Notes: generated from the sequence alone by a model not told the origin. DNA of 64,000 bases from Diphasiastrum complanatum (GCA_029204225.1 CM055100.1:60776560-60840559), one strand, 5' to 3'; positions 13,003 through 24,734 are shown, numbered from the stretch's first letter. Numbers and translations are program-made.

Positions 13003-14515
13003 TGGAGTATGCCAAGTTGGGTTGAGTGCAGAGCATAGCATACATGAGTGACCCGATGCCGGAAGTGAAATGAATATTGCTCCATTTCCTCCTTCTTTGT
13101 CTCTGATTGTGGAAACTACTCCTTCGACAGCTTCAGACCAGGGTCGAATGAGAAGTAGCTCGATTTGCAATTGGTCATTCCAGATTTGTTCAATACGTTA
13201 ATGAGATATCTTTGTTGATTGATGAAAATCTATTTGCTGGGTCGATCTCGATAGATCTAAATTTTGAGACAATAATGGGCTGGAACCATATCATTCATTT
13301 TGTACTCCTGTGCTAGCATGCATTTTGTATCCTTCAATAAATTCAAATTGTTACTCTTTAGTTTGCGAGTTTGGAATAAAACCATTCTCGATTAGAAATA
13401 CATTGATCTCCTAAAACCAAGGCTTTTGGTGACTGTTTCAAATCGTAGAGAGCCTTATGGATTTTGCACACTAGGTGCTCCTTACCCTTCAGCTCACATC
13501 CCTCTGGCTGCGACATATAGATTTTCTCTTCAATAGTCCTATTGAGAGAGGCAGTCTGGACATCCATTTGGTGGATTCGAGATTGGCTGTAGTTGCATAG
13601 GAGAGTAGAAGTCGAATCGAAGTATGCTTGACAATAGGTTTGAAGGTCTCCGAATAATCCAGATCGGGAATCTAGGATAAGCCTTTGGCGACAAGCCTAG
13701 CCTTGTATCAATTTAACTTCCTTCAGCATCATACTTCATTTTGAATATCCATTTTCATGTTTGATGCTTTGGCAGCTGAGTTACAATCCATGTTTGATTC
13801 TCGATAAGAGAATCAAATTCGGTGTCCATTGCAGCTTTCCAATGGTCAGCATCTGGTGTCGACATTGCCTCAAAAATAGTAGTTGGTTTCTACACAAAGT
13901 AGCAGACTGGATCATCCATAAATTGAGATGGAGGCTGTCTGGATTGATTCGATCTCTTGGGTTGAACTTCGATCCTTTGATGTTATTCGATATGTTGAGA
14001 TTCTGACTCATTTTCCAAGTTACTATCAATTTTTTGATTTTCAATCCAGGAGCTGATTTCAATACTTGGAATAGAATTTTCTCGAGCTTTTTCCTTGTGG
14101 TCGTAAACCTGGTCTTCCACAAAAATGACGTCTCTACTGGTGAATGCTTTCTAGGTTTCCAAATTGTAGAGCCTGTATGCATTGTGATCTGGGGAGTAGT
14201 CTATGAAAACTAATTTTATGCTTTTGTTGTCCAATTTCTTTCTTAGATCAACATGAATCTGAGTGTAGGCAATGCAACCAAAAACTCAAATATTTTCGAG
14301 TGACGATTTTGATCTAGTCCACACCTCATAAGGTGTCTTGTCATAGGAGCATGAATGATTTTGTGTCGTGTCGTGTCGTGCCGAGTCGTGTTGTGTCGTG
14401 TCGCCTTTTGTCAAAAACTCAGGATTGAAAGCTAGCAAAGCTTTGACATTAGAAACATTTTGTTTCTTCACAACATCACAAAAGGCATACAGAATTTGAT
14501 GATGAGACAAGTCAA
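13003..14515 (-). pseudogene. Copia fragment I: integrase C-terminus, linker and RT, broken
   Basis: Read on the minus strand from 14515 to 13003. The integrase end contains SYDKTPYEVW near 14340, interrupted by a GTGTC repeat tract. The linker starts with SRDVIFVEDQ near 14130. RT appears at 13567-13358 (MDVQTASLNRTIEEKIYMSQ, then LYDLKQSP) and ends with GSLMYAMLCTQPNLAYSISS next to 13003. The distance from the RT core to the GSLMYA block is too short, so there is an internal deletion that removes YVDD. It differs in family from Copia-C, which it abuts. Confidence 0.75.
14362..14403. repeat. GTGTC pentanucleotide repeat
   Basis: About eight imperfect GTGTC/GTGCC/GAGTC units lie inside the integrase coding region of fragment I. 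They insert a run of codons just before the conserved YDKTPYEVW block, as read on the minus strand. Confidence 0.85.
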
Positions 14516-15436
14516 ATCTTAGTCAGCAATCGAGATGTTGTCTTTCTCGAAGATAAATTCTTTGACTTCAAGTAGAAGCATTGATAGACCTCGACCTGTG
14601 ATTGTTCTGACAAACATCGAAGATATCCCTGTCGCACAACAAGGAGAATCATTATCTCAGCAACTAACTATTGTTCAGAGATCTACACGACATTGACAAG
14701 AACCTGATCGTTTTGTCTCTCAAACATTCATCAACAATGATGAACCCACTTCAGTAACAGAAGCCTTGTCAAGTTTGAATGCAGACAACTGGCATATTGC
14801 CATGCATGCTGAGTACAATTCACTAATGAAAAACAGGACTGGGAGTCTTGTCGAAGCTCCTGTAGATACAAAGATCATCGACACCAATGGATCTTCAAGA
14901 TAAAGCTCAATCCAGATGGTTCCACAATGAGATGAAAAGCTCGTCTAGTCATCAAAGGCACTTTAATTACCTATTTCGACTCTGACTGGGCTGGCAATCT
15001 GGACACAAGAAAATTCACATATGGCTATCTTTGTTTTCTAGCAAGTGGACCCATTTCATGGAATAGTCAAAAGCAGAAATTCATTTCTTTGTCCTCCACA
15101 AAATCAGAATATGTCGCCGATACCTCTACAGTAAAGTAAATTATCTGGCTTAGAAGATTGCTTCTAGATTTTACGATCATTCAAATCAGTCCAACTATAC
15201 TCTATTGCAACAATCAGAGCTGCATTGTTCTATCTCTGAACCCAAAAACTCACTCTAGAACTAAACATATTGAGGTTCAATTTCATTTTCTTAGAGAGAA
15301 AGTTCAGAATAAAGATGTCCAATTAAGTTACTATCCTACTGCAAGTATGTTGGTTGATATCTTGACTAAGCCTCTGTCAAGAGAAAAGCATGTTACATTG
15401 TGTATCCTGAATTTCATTCTGGATCCTAGGAGTTAA
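14516..15436 (+). pseudogene. Copia fragment J: linker, RT N-terminus fused to RNase H
   Basis: The plus-strand fragment starts with SNRDVVFLEDKFFDFK and continues with the RT N-terminus (SSLNADNWHIAMHAEYNSLM, then RWIFKIKLNPDGST). At about 14955 the frame passes directly from ARLVIKG into RNase H (YFDSDWAGNLDTRKFTYGY, then SLSSTKSEY), so the RT core including YVDD has been deleted. The last part, 15158-15436, is open and ends with a copia-typical LVDILTKPLS. It appears to be the same family as fragment I but in the opposite orientation, and is followed by a G-rich tract and an LTR start. Confidence 0.75.
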
Positions 15437-15449
15437 GCTTAAGGGGGGG

Positions 15450-15502
15450 TGTTGGAATTAAGCATCACTATTTTAGTAGATTTTGTTGGATCTATCTACT
15501 AA
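15450..15502 (+). repeat. Stub of the 3' LTR of fragment J
   Basis: TGTTGGAATTAAGC follows a polypurine tract (AAGGGGGGG, 15441-15449). About 50 bp later the sequence switches to integrase of another copia copy, so only the first part of the LTR survives. A similar start, TGTTAGAATTAAGC, is seen near 21835. Confidence 0.6.
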
Positions 15503-16276
15503 AGAACAAGGATAAAGTGTATGATGTCTTTGTTAAGTTCAAGAATGCAAGGAAAAACCAATTTTCCACAAGGATCAAGTGCTTAAGGACTGACAATGGT
15601 GAGAGTACATATCTACCAAGTTCAAGGCTTTTTGTGATGAGCATGGGATCAAGAGAGAGTATACAACACCAAGGACCCCACAACAAAATGGAGTGGCCGA
15701 GAGGAAGAATAGGACTTTATGTGAAAGTGCCAAAGCCATGAGGTTAAGTGCTAACCTTGATAAGCCATTTTTGGATCAAGCTTTGTTGTGTGCTAATTTC
15801 TTGTGCAATAGGTGGCCGAGTGCTATTTTGGATGGAAGGACACCTTTTGAGATGCTATTCAAAAGGAGGCCTTTCTAAGAACTTTTGGATGCACATGCTA
15901 TGTTAGTATAAATCTTGATGATAGGACCAAGGAAGATCCATCTTCAAGGAAAGGTATGTTTGTTGGATATAGTGAGGTGAGTAAAGCCTACAAATTTTAC
16001 ATTCCTTCTACTAAAAAGGTGATTATTGGTAGAGATGTCATTTTTTATGAGAGAAACATTCCAAAAGTATCTTCAAGCATTATTGATGGTGATGTGGATG
16101 GATCTAACATTTTTTATGTTGATGTAAAGGATCCTACTTTATATGGTGATGATGATGGACCTTCATCAAGTCAAAAGCCATTGAGAACATCAAGGAAAAG
16201 AAAAAAGCCCTCAAGGCTCACATATGATGAGAAGAGTAAGCAAGTGGAAGTGACTCATTTTGCTTTTCTCACATGA
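15503..16276 (+). pseudogene. Copia integrase fragment, Copia-2 family (element L)
   Basis: It starts inside the integrase core at DKVYDVFVKFKN. It contains CLRTDNG, which matches the second catalytic aspartate (CLRSDNGGEY in Copia-2), and the catalytic glutamate block VAERKNRTLCE, with a frameshift between them. Another frame break occurs near 15878. The downstream linker MFVGYSEVSKAYKFYIPSTK and RKKPSRLTYDEKSKQ is colinear with Copia-2. A stop falls at FAFLT* where Copia-2 reads FAFLTSFDEP. Homology to Copia-2 ends a few codons later, before any RT motif. Confidence 0.8.
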
Positions 16277-16306
16277 TTTGGTGAATATTCTTGTGTAGAT
16301 GATGTT

Positions 16307-16789
16307 ATGCAAGTAGATGGATGTTTTCATGATTTTTTAGAAACTAATGGATCTGGAAAACAAGCCTTAGTCAATGACTTTTATGGTCAAGTGGAAGATC
16401 AAGAGGTTGATCTCAAAGGGCTTCAACAACATGAAAGAAAAGATGGCAATTTGGAGCTAGTCAAGAGCATGAAAAAAGAGTCAATTGGAAAAGATGTTAT
16501 GGATCTATTTTTGCAGGTTATTGAAGACTCAAATAAGGTCAAAGGAGCATCAAGGAAGTGTTGTTCAAATCTACTTTACTTGTTCTATTTCATGTTTGAG
16601 CAATTTCATGTGGATGTATGCAAATTGTCAAGATATCGTAAAACTACCTACATTGGTGAGCATTATTTTGATGTTGGAGTTGTACTAGCATTCTTGGATA
16701 GTTTTGCTGATGGAAATGAAGCTATTGGAGGCTCATTTGTCGGAAAGAGGTGTGTAGAAGATAGGTCAAACATGAAAAGAAATGAATGA
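16307..16789 (+). CDS. Hypothetical 160-aa ORF in the place of RT (element L)
   Basis: This ORF starts with MQVDGCFHDFLETN, right where the copia linker homology ends, in the position where RT would begin. It is acidic and lysine-rich in the first half (DQEVDLKGLQQHERKDG). A hydrophobic segment follows in the second half (NLLYLFYFMFEQF) and then GVVLAFLDSF. No RT, RNase H or other known motif is seen, and I do not recognise the family. There is a vague pattern similarity (RK followed by Y, D and LDxF spacing) to part of the D/E tail, too weak to claim homology. It could be captured sequence or chance open frame. Confidence 0.4.
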   Translation: MQVDGCFHDFLETNGSGKQALVNDFYGQVEDQEVDLKGLQQHERKDGNLELVKSMKKESIGKDVMDLFLQVIEDSNKVKGASRKCCSNLLYLFYFMFEQFHVDVCKLSRYRKTTYIGEHYFDVGVVLAFLDSFADGNEAIGGSFVGKRCVEDRSNMKRNE

Positions 16790-17614
<825 letters not shown>

Positions 17615-18570
17615 CTCCTCCTAAAAAGTTATCTATCTGACTTGAATATTGATCTTGGAAGTAATCCAAGGTGGACCTATGCTTGATGAAGAAAATTTTT
17701 GAGTGAGTCCTTTGGTATGCATATGAAGTGAAGATCAGCCAAGGAATCCATTATAGCAGCATCCTCACCATATCCATGATAATATCTCTATGGTAGAAAT
17801 ATCTTGCCAACACCTTTGAAGAGTAGTCCACCAATTTTCCACTATTTCAATTTGCTCCCTCCATGCTTGATGATGGTTTTTTATTTAAAAATTACATTTG
17901 CATGAAGATAGCTGCATCATAAATGTAAAAATCCGAGGCTTCCATGCCTCATATAGATCATAAAGCTCATAAGATGAGAAAAAATGTTGATCATCAAGAT
18001 TAAGCATACTAGCTTGACTAGTCTTCATACTATGAACTTTATTCATGAGAGATCTAACCTTGATATCAAATGATAACTTGATCTTTTTGAGGCTAAATAC
18101 TCTCTCAAGGATGTAAGTGTCCTCTTTAAATGTTTCACTTAATCTCAAGAGAAGTTTACAAAATGCCTCATAACATGTAAAAACATGATTTTTCAAACTA
18201 TGAGTATCAAACTCATTCTTGCTCTTACTAGATCTAAGAGCATACTTTTGATGACACAATATCTTGCTTTTAAAATGTTTTGGGAACATATCGAAGTCAA
18301 CAATGACAAGAAATATGTCCATACAATAGGCATCATCCAAAACTAGAATTGTCTTACTCGAAATTTGATATGTAAAAAGCAAGATGGTACATCAAATAAT
18401 GGAAGAGAAGCATAAGTGAGAATGTTGGAGTGGATACCACCTGATACATGCCTCTCTTTACTATGAAAGAAGAACCATAAAGACTCGGCCTTGCCTCTTG
18501 AAGATCCCCTTGAATACATGTATTGAGGAGGCTCCTTTTCAAACCTTTGATCCCATCACAACTTGACTAT
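17615..18570 (-). pseudogene. Conserved tail segment of element E, unknown function
   Basis: This segment replaces RT-RNase H between the integrase linker and the 3' LTR. Its longest frame (18382-17885, 165 aa) aligns with the C-terminal part of the D ORF: shared blocks include DTYILERV, SLKKI, FDIK-RS, TSQA, NLD and YEAWKP. Upstream, 18542-18354 aligns with D in another frame (SLYG, RGMYQVVSTPTFS), so at least one frameshift is present. A second reading frame near 17750-17930 (MEASDF...LL) is also similar between E, D and F but has a stop in E. No known domain is recognised. Confidence 0.6.
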
Positions 18571-18572
18571 CT

Positions 18573-20152
18573 TCAATAGAAATAATTGTGATGCATCTTG
18601 AGATGCCTTGATCTCGGCCCCTTTTCCAAGGTTGAATGTTGATCTTCATAAAATATGATATTTCTATTCTCAATTACCTTTGAGGTAGAGAGTATAAAGG
18701 CTTTATAGGCCTCCTTGGTGGCTAAGCATCCAACTGTGATCCATGAACTTGGATCACCTTTCTTCCTTGTTTCAAATATATGCAAAGCAAAAACTTTCAA
18801 GTACACTAAGGTAGGCTTATTGTTGAACAAGGCTTCACATGGCGATTTTCCTTTAAGAGCTCCATCACTCCTCAAAGCTTTGATCTTCAATGAGAATTCC
18901 ATCTCAACATATGCTTTGAATAATTTGAAATAATCATGCACCATAAATCTAGAAAAAAGAAGATATAACCATGTGTATCTTGTGAAAGCATCAATAAGAG
19001 TAACAAAGGAAGTGGCACCTTCCTTGCTTTTAGATGGTGAAAAGTGTACATCCGAGTGTATCAACTCCAATGGATGTGTAGTCTTGATGGAAGACCTTGA
19101 ATATGGCTTCTTATGTGATTTTGCTATTGCACAAGCCTCACATGGCTTGATCTCTTTGGAAAGTGATCTTGGTAAGCCAATAGCTTTTGCATCCTTGACC
19201 ATAGAAAACATAGATTTGAAACTGAGATGTCTCAATCTCCTATGCCATACCTCCTCCTTGGAAATATTAATTCTAACACAAAAACTTGCACTTTCATTTA
19301 GATCTAACTTGAAAATGCCACCATAATTTGATCCATGTGCTAGGATCTCATCAGCTTTCTTAATAATACAAGTATTGATGTTTAATTTCACATCAAAGCC
19401 ATTATCAAGCAGCTTTCCAACACTTATAAAGTTCTTTGTGAGTTTAGGAACGAAAAGAACATTGGAAAGAGATAAAACTTTAGAAGATGCAAGCTTCAAG
19501 GGAATACTCCCAATTCCTTCAATAGTACATTCATGACCATTTGCTATGTATATTGATTTCTTAAATCCTTAATAAGGTACAATAGAATCAAAAGAATTCG
19601 TGGAGCAACACATGTGTGATGAAGCACCACAGTTAGTATACCACGATCCATCCTTCTTGAAGGTGTAGAGGAGTAACTTGATACCATGAGGGATCCTTCT
19701 CCATCACTTGCAATGGATTCTTCTTCTTTCTCATTGATGATGTTGGCTTGCTTGAGTTGGTTCTTCTTTTTGAAGCAATTAGTGGCATAATGCCCCTTCT
19801 TGCCACAAAATAAACACTTTACCTTCTTCTTCTTGAATTTGGAGGTAGAAGGTTTTTCTCCATCTTTGTCTTTGTCCTTTGCTTTGTCTTTGTTGAAGGA
19901 TTGATATTGTTGGTTCTTGTTACTACCTTTGTACTTGTCCTTGACAAAGAGAGTTTTGCCATCTTCATTATGATTGAGAGATAGATTTTCCATCCGCAAA
20001 AGCTTGTACTTTTGTCTAGCTTCCTCTGAAATAAGAATTCCTTGAAGAGCCTCCAAGTTGGGTAACTCCTCCTTGATATCATAGGATTGGACAAGGTTGT
20101 CATAGTCTTCTTTCAAGCCATTAAGGATGACTTGAGCTAGCTCATCTTGGTG
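18573..20152 (-). pseudogene. Gag-protease-integrase remnant of element E
   Basis: From 20152 the frame reads AQVILNGL then KEDYDNLVQSYDIKEELP, a gag midsection, so the gag N-terminus is missing. The zinc knuckle is CLFCGKKGHYATNC. The protease site reads YTNCGASSH, so the catalytic aspartate of DSG is asparagine; a frameshift lies nearby. The integrase zinc region is kept (WHRRLRH, then CEAC), as is HSDVHFSPS with the first catalytic aspartate. After KALRSDG the sequence jumps to ALKGKSPCEALF. About 85 residues present in Copia-C, including the catalytic glutamate, are deleted there. The linker then continues to KVIENRNIIFYEDQHS. Confidence 0.8.
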
Positions 20153-20532
20153 TTTACTGATTCTTCATCTGTCTATTGATGCTTTATTGTTCTTTCTTAT
20201 GCTCTGGTTATAGAACAATGTGCTTGTGTTCTGCTAGTCAACAGAGACTGTGGGTTTTTTCTTAAGTTTATCTTTCTTGTTTAAAGCCCAGATTAGGCAG
20301 AAGGGATAGATCTTTGTTGTAGTATTCATCCTACTTGTCAGGCCTTTCCAACGATTTACCTACCGAAGGTATTCTACTTCCTACAACTGTAAATTCTCAG
20401 TGAATTTCAAGGGTTTGAAGGCTGCATCTACAACGATTATCCTCCTCTAATCTTTTCTAAGAAACTGAGAAACATTTCCTATCTTCTGATAGCTTTCTCT
20501 ACTGTTGCTCCTGAACTCCCTAGGATGGAGAT
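20153..20532 (-). other. Leader of a minus-strand LTR retrotransposon, truncated
   Basis: The region lies directly downstream (minus strand) of a primer site at 20545-20533. Its distal part, about 20350-20153, is similar in reverse complement to 59150-59290 (shared ACTACAA-AAGAT, CCCTTCTGCCT, GGGCTTTAAACAAGAAAG). It is joined to element E gag at about 20152. No ORF. Confidence 0.55.
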
Positions 20533-20545
20533 GGCTCTGATACCA
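20533..20545 (-). other. Primer binding site, initiator Met-tRNA type
   Basis: The reverse complement reads TGGTATCAGAGCC, separated by one base from an LTR end at 20547. Confidence 0.8.
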
Positions 20546-20546
20546 G

Positions 20547-21003
20547 TGTAATAGATCCTAACACCACAGTAGGGTAAACACTCACTCCTCCACCCAATCT
20601 TGCCTACTCCCTGATATAGAGTAAGCCCCTCCTAGCCTAGTGTGAGGACGGGTAGCATGCAACTGCCAAGTGTCGGCCACGTGGCACTGACGTGGCCGAC
20701 TGCACATCAGGACCCAATTGGGGGCCCTATCCTACTGACAGGGTCCCTAGGCTGTGTTAGGCCCACCATGGCTATGGACCGTGCTGGGGCACACTACTCA
20801 CACTGTCTTGCCCTGTTGGTCATGTACGATGGACACGACCCTAACTGTGGTATCTGACCTATCTGTGTTCCCTAGGGTTCGGCACTGGTTACAAGCTCGT
20901 AAAAATGCCCAACTAGCATCACTGTAGGAAAGCATCTTCAATCCTACATCATGACAATAACACAAGTCATAATTTCTCGTTAATTAAGGATATCGCAAAA
21001 TTC
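20547..21003 (-). repeat. LTR next to the 20533 primer site (outer end approximate)
   Basis: The inner end is fixed by the primer site; on the plus strand the LTR starts TGTAATAGATCC. Its central part (about 20640-20860) is notably GC-rich for this window and contains an 11-bp perfect inverted repeat. The outer end is placed before RT coding sequence that becomes readable at about 21010. Confidence 0.5.
20672..20700. repeat. 11-bp perfect inverted repeat with 7-nt loop
   Basis: GTCGGCCACGT at 20672-20682 and its exact complement ACGTGGCCGAC at 20690-20700, separated by GGCACTG. It could form a stable hairpin in LTR RNA or act as paired ACGT-core binding sites. Confidence 0.85.
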
Positions 21004-21007
21004 ATTT

Positions 21008-21830
21008 TGTAATCTTCCAGTGTGTCGAGCCTGGATTTGTGCAGAATTGGCTCATCCTAAACACTACATAAGCAATGTCAGAGCATGTGTTGTCTGCAAG
21101 GTACATCAACGAACCTATCAGCTTCCTGTAAGGTGTGAGTTGCATTTGTTCTCTCTCTTATTCAGTCCTCGGACTGTCATCGTTTGTCAGCACCGTTCCT
21201 GCGAGCATTGGAGTATTGGCTCTTTTTCAATTCAACATCTTAAAATCCTCTAGGATTTTCTGGGTGTATCTAGATTGATGAAGATACAACTTGTCTCCCT
21301 CATAGTCCCTTTCAATTCGTAATCCAAGGTAACACCTGGCTTCTCCCAGATCCACAATCTCAAAATGTTTTGAGATGTCTATCTTCACTTCAGCAATCAG
21401 CTTCTCACTCTTGCAAGATATCAGAGTGTCGTCCACATACACAACTACAATAATGATCTGCCCATCTGTACTTCTGACATACACATTGGAATCAGCCATC
21501 AGTGGCTTGAATCATAATGATTTCAAGACTTGATCCTTCTTTTTGTACCATTGTCGAGCTGACTGTTTCAGACCGTAGATACTTCCATGCATTCTGCATG
21601 CATAGCCGGGAAGTGAATTTGAGACATATCCTGGCGGTTGATCCATGTAGACCTCTTTGTCTAATTCACCATGCAAGAAGGTTGTCTTCTCATCCACAAT
21701 GTGGATCCTGAGGTCATAAGTAGCTGCATATGCAAATAACAATCATAGGGACGAATGTTTGAGGACAGGAGAGAAGTTTTAGAGTAGTCAATACCATATC
21801 TCTGAGAACATCCCTTCGCTACCAGTCTTG
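21008..21830 (-). pseudogene. Copia reverse transcriptase fragment
   Basis: On the minus strand from 21830, the frame reads ARLVAKGCSQRYGIDY, then (after a frame break) TTFLHGELDKEVYMDQPPGY, GSIYGLKQSARQWY and the catalytic VVVYVDDTLIS (YVDD present) near 21440. It continues to YLGLRIERD and FKMLN, a stop, and then PYRKLIGSLMYLA and AYVVFRMSQFC near 21130-21040. The fragment covers most of RT but neither integrase nor RNase H. The family differs from Copia-1, -2, -3 and -C. It is dead because of stops and frame shifts. Confidence 0.8.
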
Positions 21831-21839
21831 CCTGTTAGA

Positions 21840-22535
21840 ATTAAGCACTGTATCAAATCCAAACATGTAACCAAAATGTTTAACCAAGAAATTAGCGTGT
21901 AGTTTTGTTGAATAAACAACGAAAACCTACTTCTACTTGTTGCAAAATCAAAATGGACAGATTCTTAAAAGCCAAAACTAAATTTAACACATACATTCTA
22001 CCTAAATGCAAGAATCAAGAACAAGAAACTAAACTAGACAAAATTTTGGATAGCCCAAGAATCAAGAAACACACATTTCTTGATTCTTGGAGTGCCAAGA
22101 ACATCAAGAAAGGATTTGCAATATTTAAGCCACAACCTAGCCGAGATGAATTACCATAATGTTGATTCCTACATTAATCCACAAAAGTGAAGAAATCTAA
22201 TCCATGCTACTTTAATCCACAACAACAATCCACAATCACACACAATAGGGATGGAAGGGCATGATTATTAATGCATCACTCAAGAAACAAGAATGATCAA
22301 AGAGCTCAAGGATGCATCAAACTCGTGGAAGCTATTCTCATTTAAGATTGGAGTAGATACATTACACAAAAAGCTCCCTTCTACAAAGGGAGAGTCTCTT
22401 AAATAAGCAAGAGAGCTTCTTAGGTGGCATCCTAGTGGCATTTCCACATTACAAAAATAACAAGTGGAATTATCCTCTCCACTAGAGGTCACCATCAAAA
22501 GGCTGCTCACTCCACTTTTCTAAGAGGGTCCTACT
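21840..22535 (-). repeat. LTR-like repeat, inverted relative to 58440-58930
   Basis: The reverse complement matches 58440-58930, sharing the TGGTGACCTCTAGTGGAGA-type block, CTTATTTAAGAGACTCCC, and repeated TGTGGATTA and TTCTTGATTCTTGG motifs. The shared TTATTTAAGAG could be a TATA-type promoter. The two copies identify a dispersed LTR family; neither has a complete element attached. Confidence 0.55.
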
Positions 22536-22540
22536 TGCAT

Positions 22541-23520
22541 TCATTACAATTTCTTTTTTTTTTGGCAATTGTATCTACCATGGACGGTTTCACTTCTGGT
22601 TTCTTGAAAGGTACTAATTCTCTGGGAGGTCCTACCAGATACTCATCCATTGTCTTGGCACTCTTTGTACCCTCCATTTGCTTCTGGGTATTTTCTCAAT
22701 TCTTCTCTCAATTGAAGTCCCAGTCTTGCTGACACTCTTTCTTTGACGAGACAGGCAGAACCTTCAATTGGTAAGTTGCGTAAAGCTTGGGTTATCAGTC
22801 TCCAAGGGGATGGACTCATCAGGTGATAGAAACAGATTTGGGACGGATGGTTGGTGGAAGGATGAAGGAACTGACAATACTACTATTGCAGTCTTAGACC
22901 CTTGCAATGTCGAGCTTTGACCACCACTTGCTAGGTGAGGAGCTCACTTTGTCTTGCGGGCTCACCATTGTCTTTATCTTTTCCTTTTCTGCAGTTATTT
23001 CTTCCTTTGATTCATTACTTTGGACCTCTTTGGGCTTCATAGGAGGGGATTCAACTATCATTGCTGTAGAGAGTTTTTTTTAAGATCGATTTTAATTATC
23101 TGTTGCTTAAGTTTCTTCCTTTCCTCCTCAGCTTCTTGGTTCTTTCTCTTTATTTCTTCTAGCTACTTTGCTTGCTTTCTTAAATCTTCTTATTTCTGGC
23201 TGACCAACCAATGTAGGTGATAGTTGGTCTTTGTAAGACACTTGCGATGATCTATTAGCTGCTTCGGTAAGACTATCAAGGTCTCAAAACTGGGGATTTC
23301 TCACATGGGTAACGAAATGATGGGAAAATAGAGAAATGGAAGGAAGAGTGGTGGTGGTGACATCGGTAAATGGTGTGGATGATAGAATCGGGATGGGAGT
23401 GGAAGAAGAAGACTGATTTTCCAATACTTGTACTTCCTATCTGCTGAAGGATCTTCATCATGACTGGGGTACTTCTTTTGATTGAGTCTCTTTGGATTGT
23501 CCCAAACTACCAACTAAATA
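22541..23520 (-). pseudogene. Decayed coding remnant with charged, coiled-coil-like stretch
   Basis: On the minus strand short open stretches read as proline-rich (HHLPMSPPP near 23370) and then highly charged (EEERKKLKQQI near 23115, ESPPMKPKEV, ESKEEITAEKEK near 22990). There are several stops. The composition resembles the variable gag/N-terminal regions of plant retroelements, but no diagnostic motif is present, so the family is not assigned. Confidence 0.3.
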
Positions 23521-23639
23521 TTGGTTGTCTTCACACTCACACCAATTGTCATTCACAAAGTACATGATTTTAAGTCTAACATATACAGTACAATAAATAA
23601 TGTAAAGTGCATTTTAGCAACTTGAAGAGATTAAATGAC

Positions 23640-23767
<128 letters not shown>

Positions 23768-24635
23768 TAAATGAATCGCTTTCACTCAATAAAAAATAAG
23801 CAATTGGTGGTCTCCATGATAGGTTATTATTTTAATTTATTGAAGAGAATCAAGATAGATAGACACCACACAAAAAAAATTGGATTCAAACTCTTTCCGC
23901 CCTTTGGCATTAGCATAAGAAAATCATGCTTCAACAAGTTGCTCAAATATGGGAATGACATGAATACGAGAGATATATTACGAAATTTTCCTAGCACTAC
24001 TTAAACTAAATCTGCTAAAAGGTTAGGATTCTAAACAATCTTATTAGAAGATGTATCAGAAAAAATTGCTTACATTTTGTTCGATGAAATATAATGGAAT
24101 AAAAATTGGTGCTATTTGTATTGAAAGCTTTGTATGGCATAGAAACAATTGTTGATCAAGTAGATGAATGTGTAATTATAGTAATAGTAAATACAGAGTT
24201 TTTTTTATCATATGAAACACATTCCATTAGTATGTTACATGTTGGTTTAAGTAGACCTCTTTTTACATAAAAGCCCATAAATCATGTATGCATTTCTCAC
24301 CTCATTAAAGAATAATGATCCAAATCTGTAAGCAAAATAAAGAGGTTGTTGATTACTTGACACCCTTCGGTTGTCTTCCTACACAACATTTCAAGGAATT
24401 CCTATATTAGAATTTTTTTTAAAGGTTATATTGTACTTTCATAAGGACTATTCAATTTTGAAGTCCTATATTATAAAAGCAAATCATATATATCTAAAGC
24501 TATTCTATAAAATTTGTATACTTTGTTCTAATATGTTCGAGATATATGTACACACACACATGCTTATATATGTATATGTGTGTGTTTGTGTGTATTTATA
24601 TAGCATAAAACTATTTGTGTGACCTTGTGTGTGTG

Positions 24636-24661
24636 CCAGCAAAAGCGTCACGCTTTGCTGG
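24636..24661. repeat. Hairpin-forming inverted repeat flanked by TG and CA runs
   Basis: CCAGCAAAAGCG (24636-24647), loop TCA, CGCTTTGCTGG (24651-24661); the arms pair except for one bulged A. A TGTGTGTG run on the left and a CACACA run on the right extend the foldback. It may be a small foldback element or a replication-slippage product. Confidence 0.8.
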
Positions 24662-24670
24662 TGTAAAATG

Positions 24671-24671
<1 letters not shown>

Positions 24672-24731
<60 letters not shown>
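24672..24731. repeat. (CA)n microsatellite, about 60 bp
   Basis: Uninterrupted CA dinucleotides directly right of the hairpin. Confidence 0.97.

Positions 24732-24734
<3 letters not shown>

Noticed and set aside
18715-19326. Plus-strand ORFs of 72 and 117 aa opposite element E integrase
   Set aside because: Antisense shadows of the minus-strand integrase frame.
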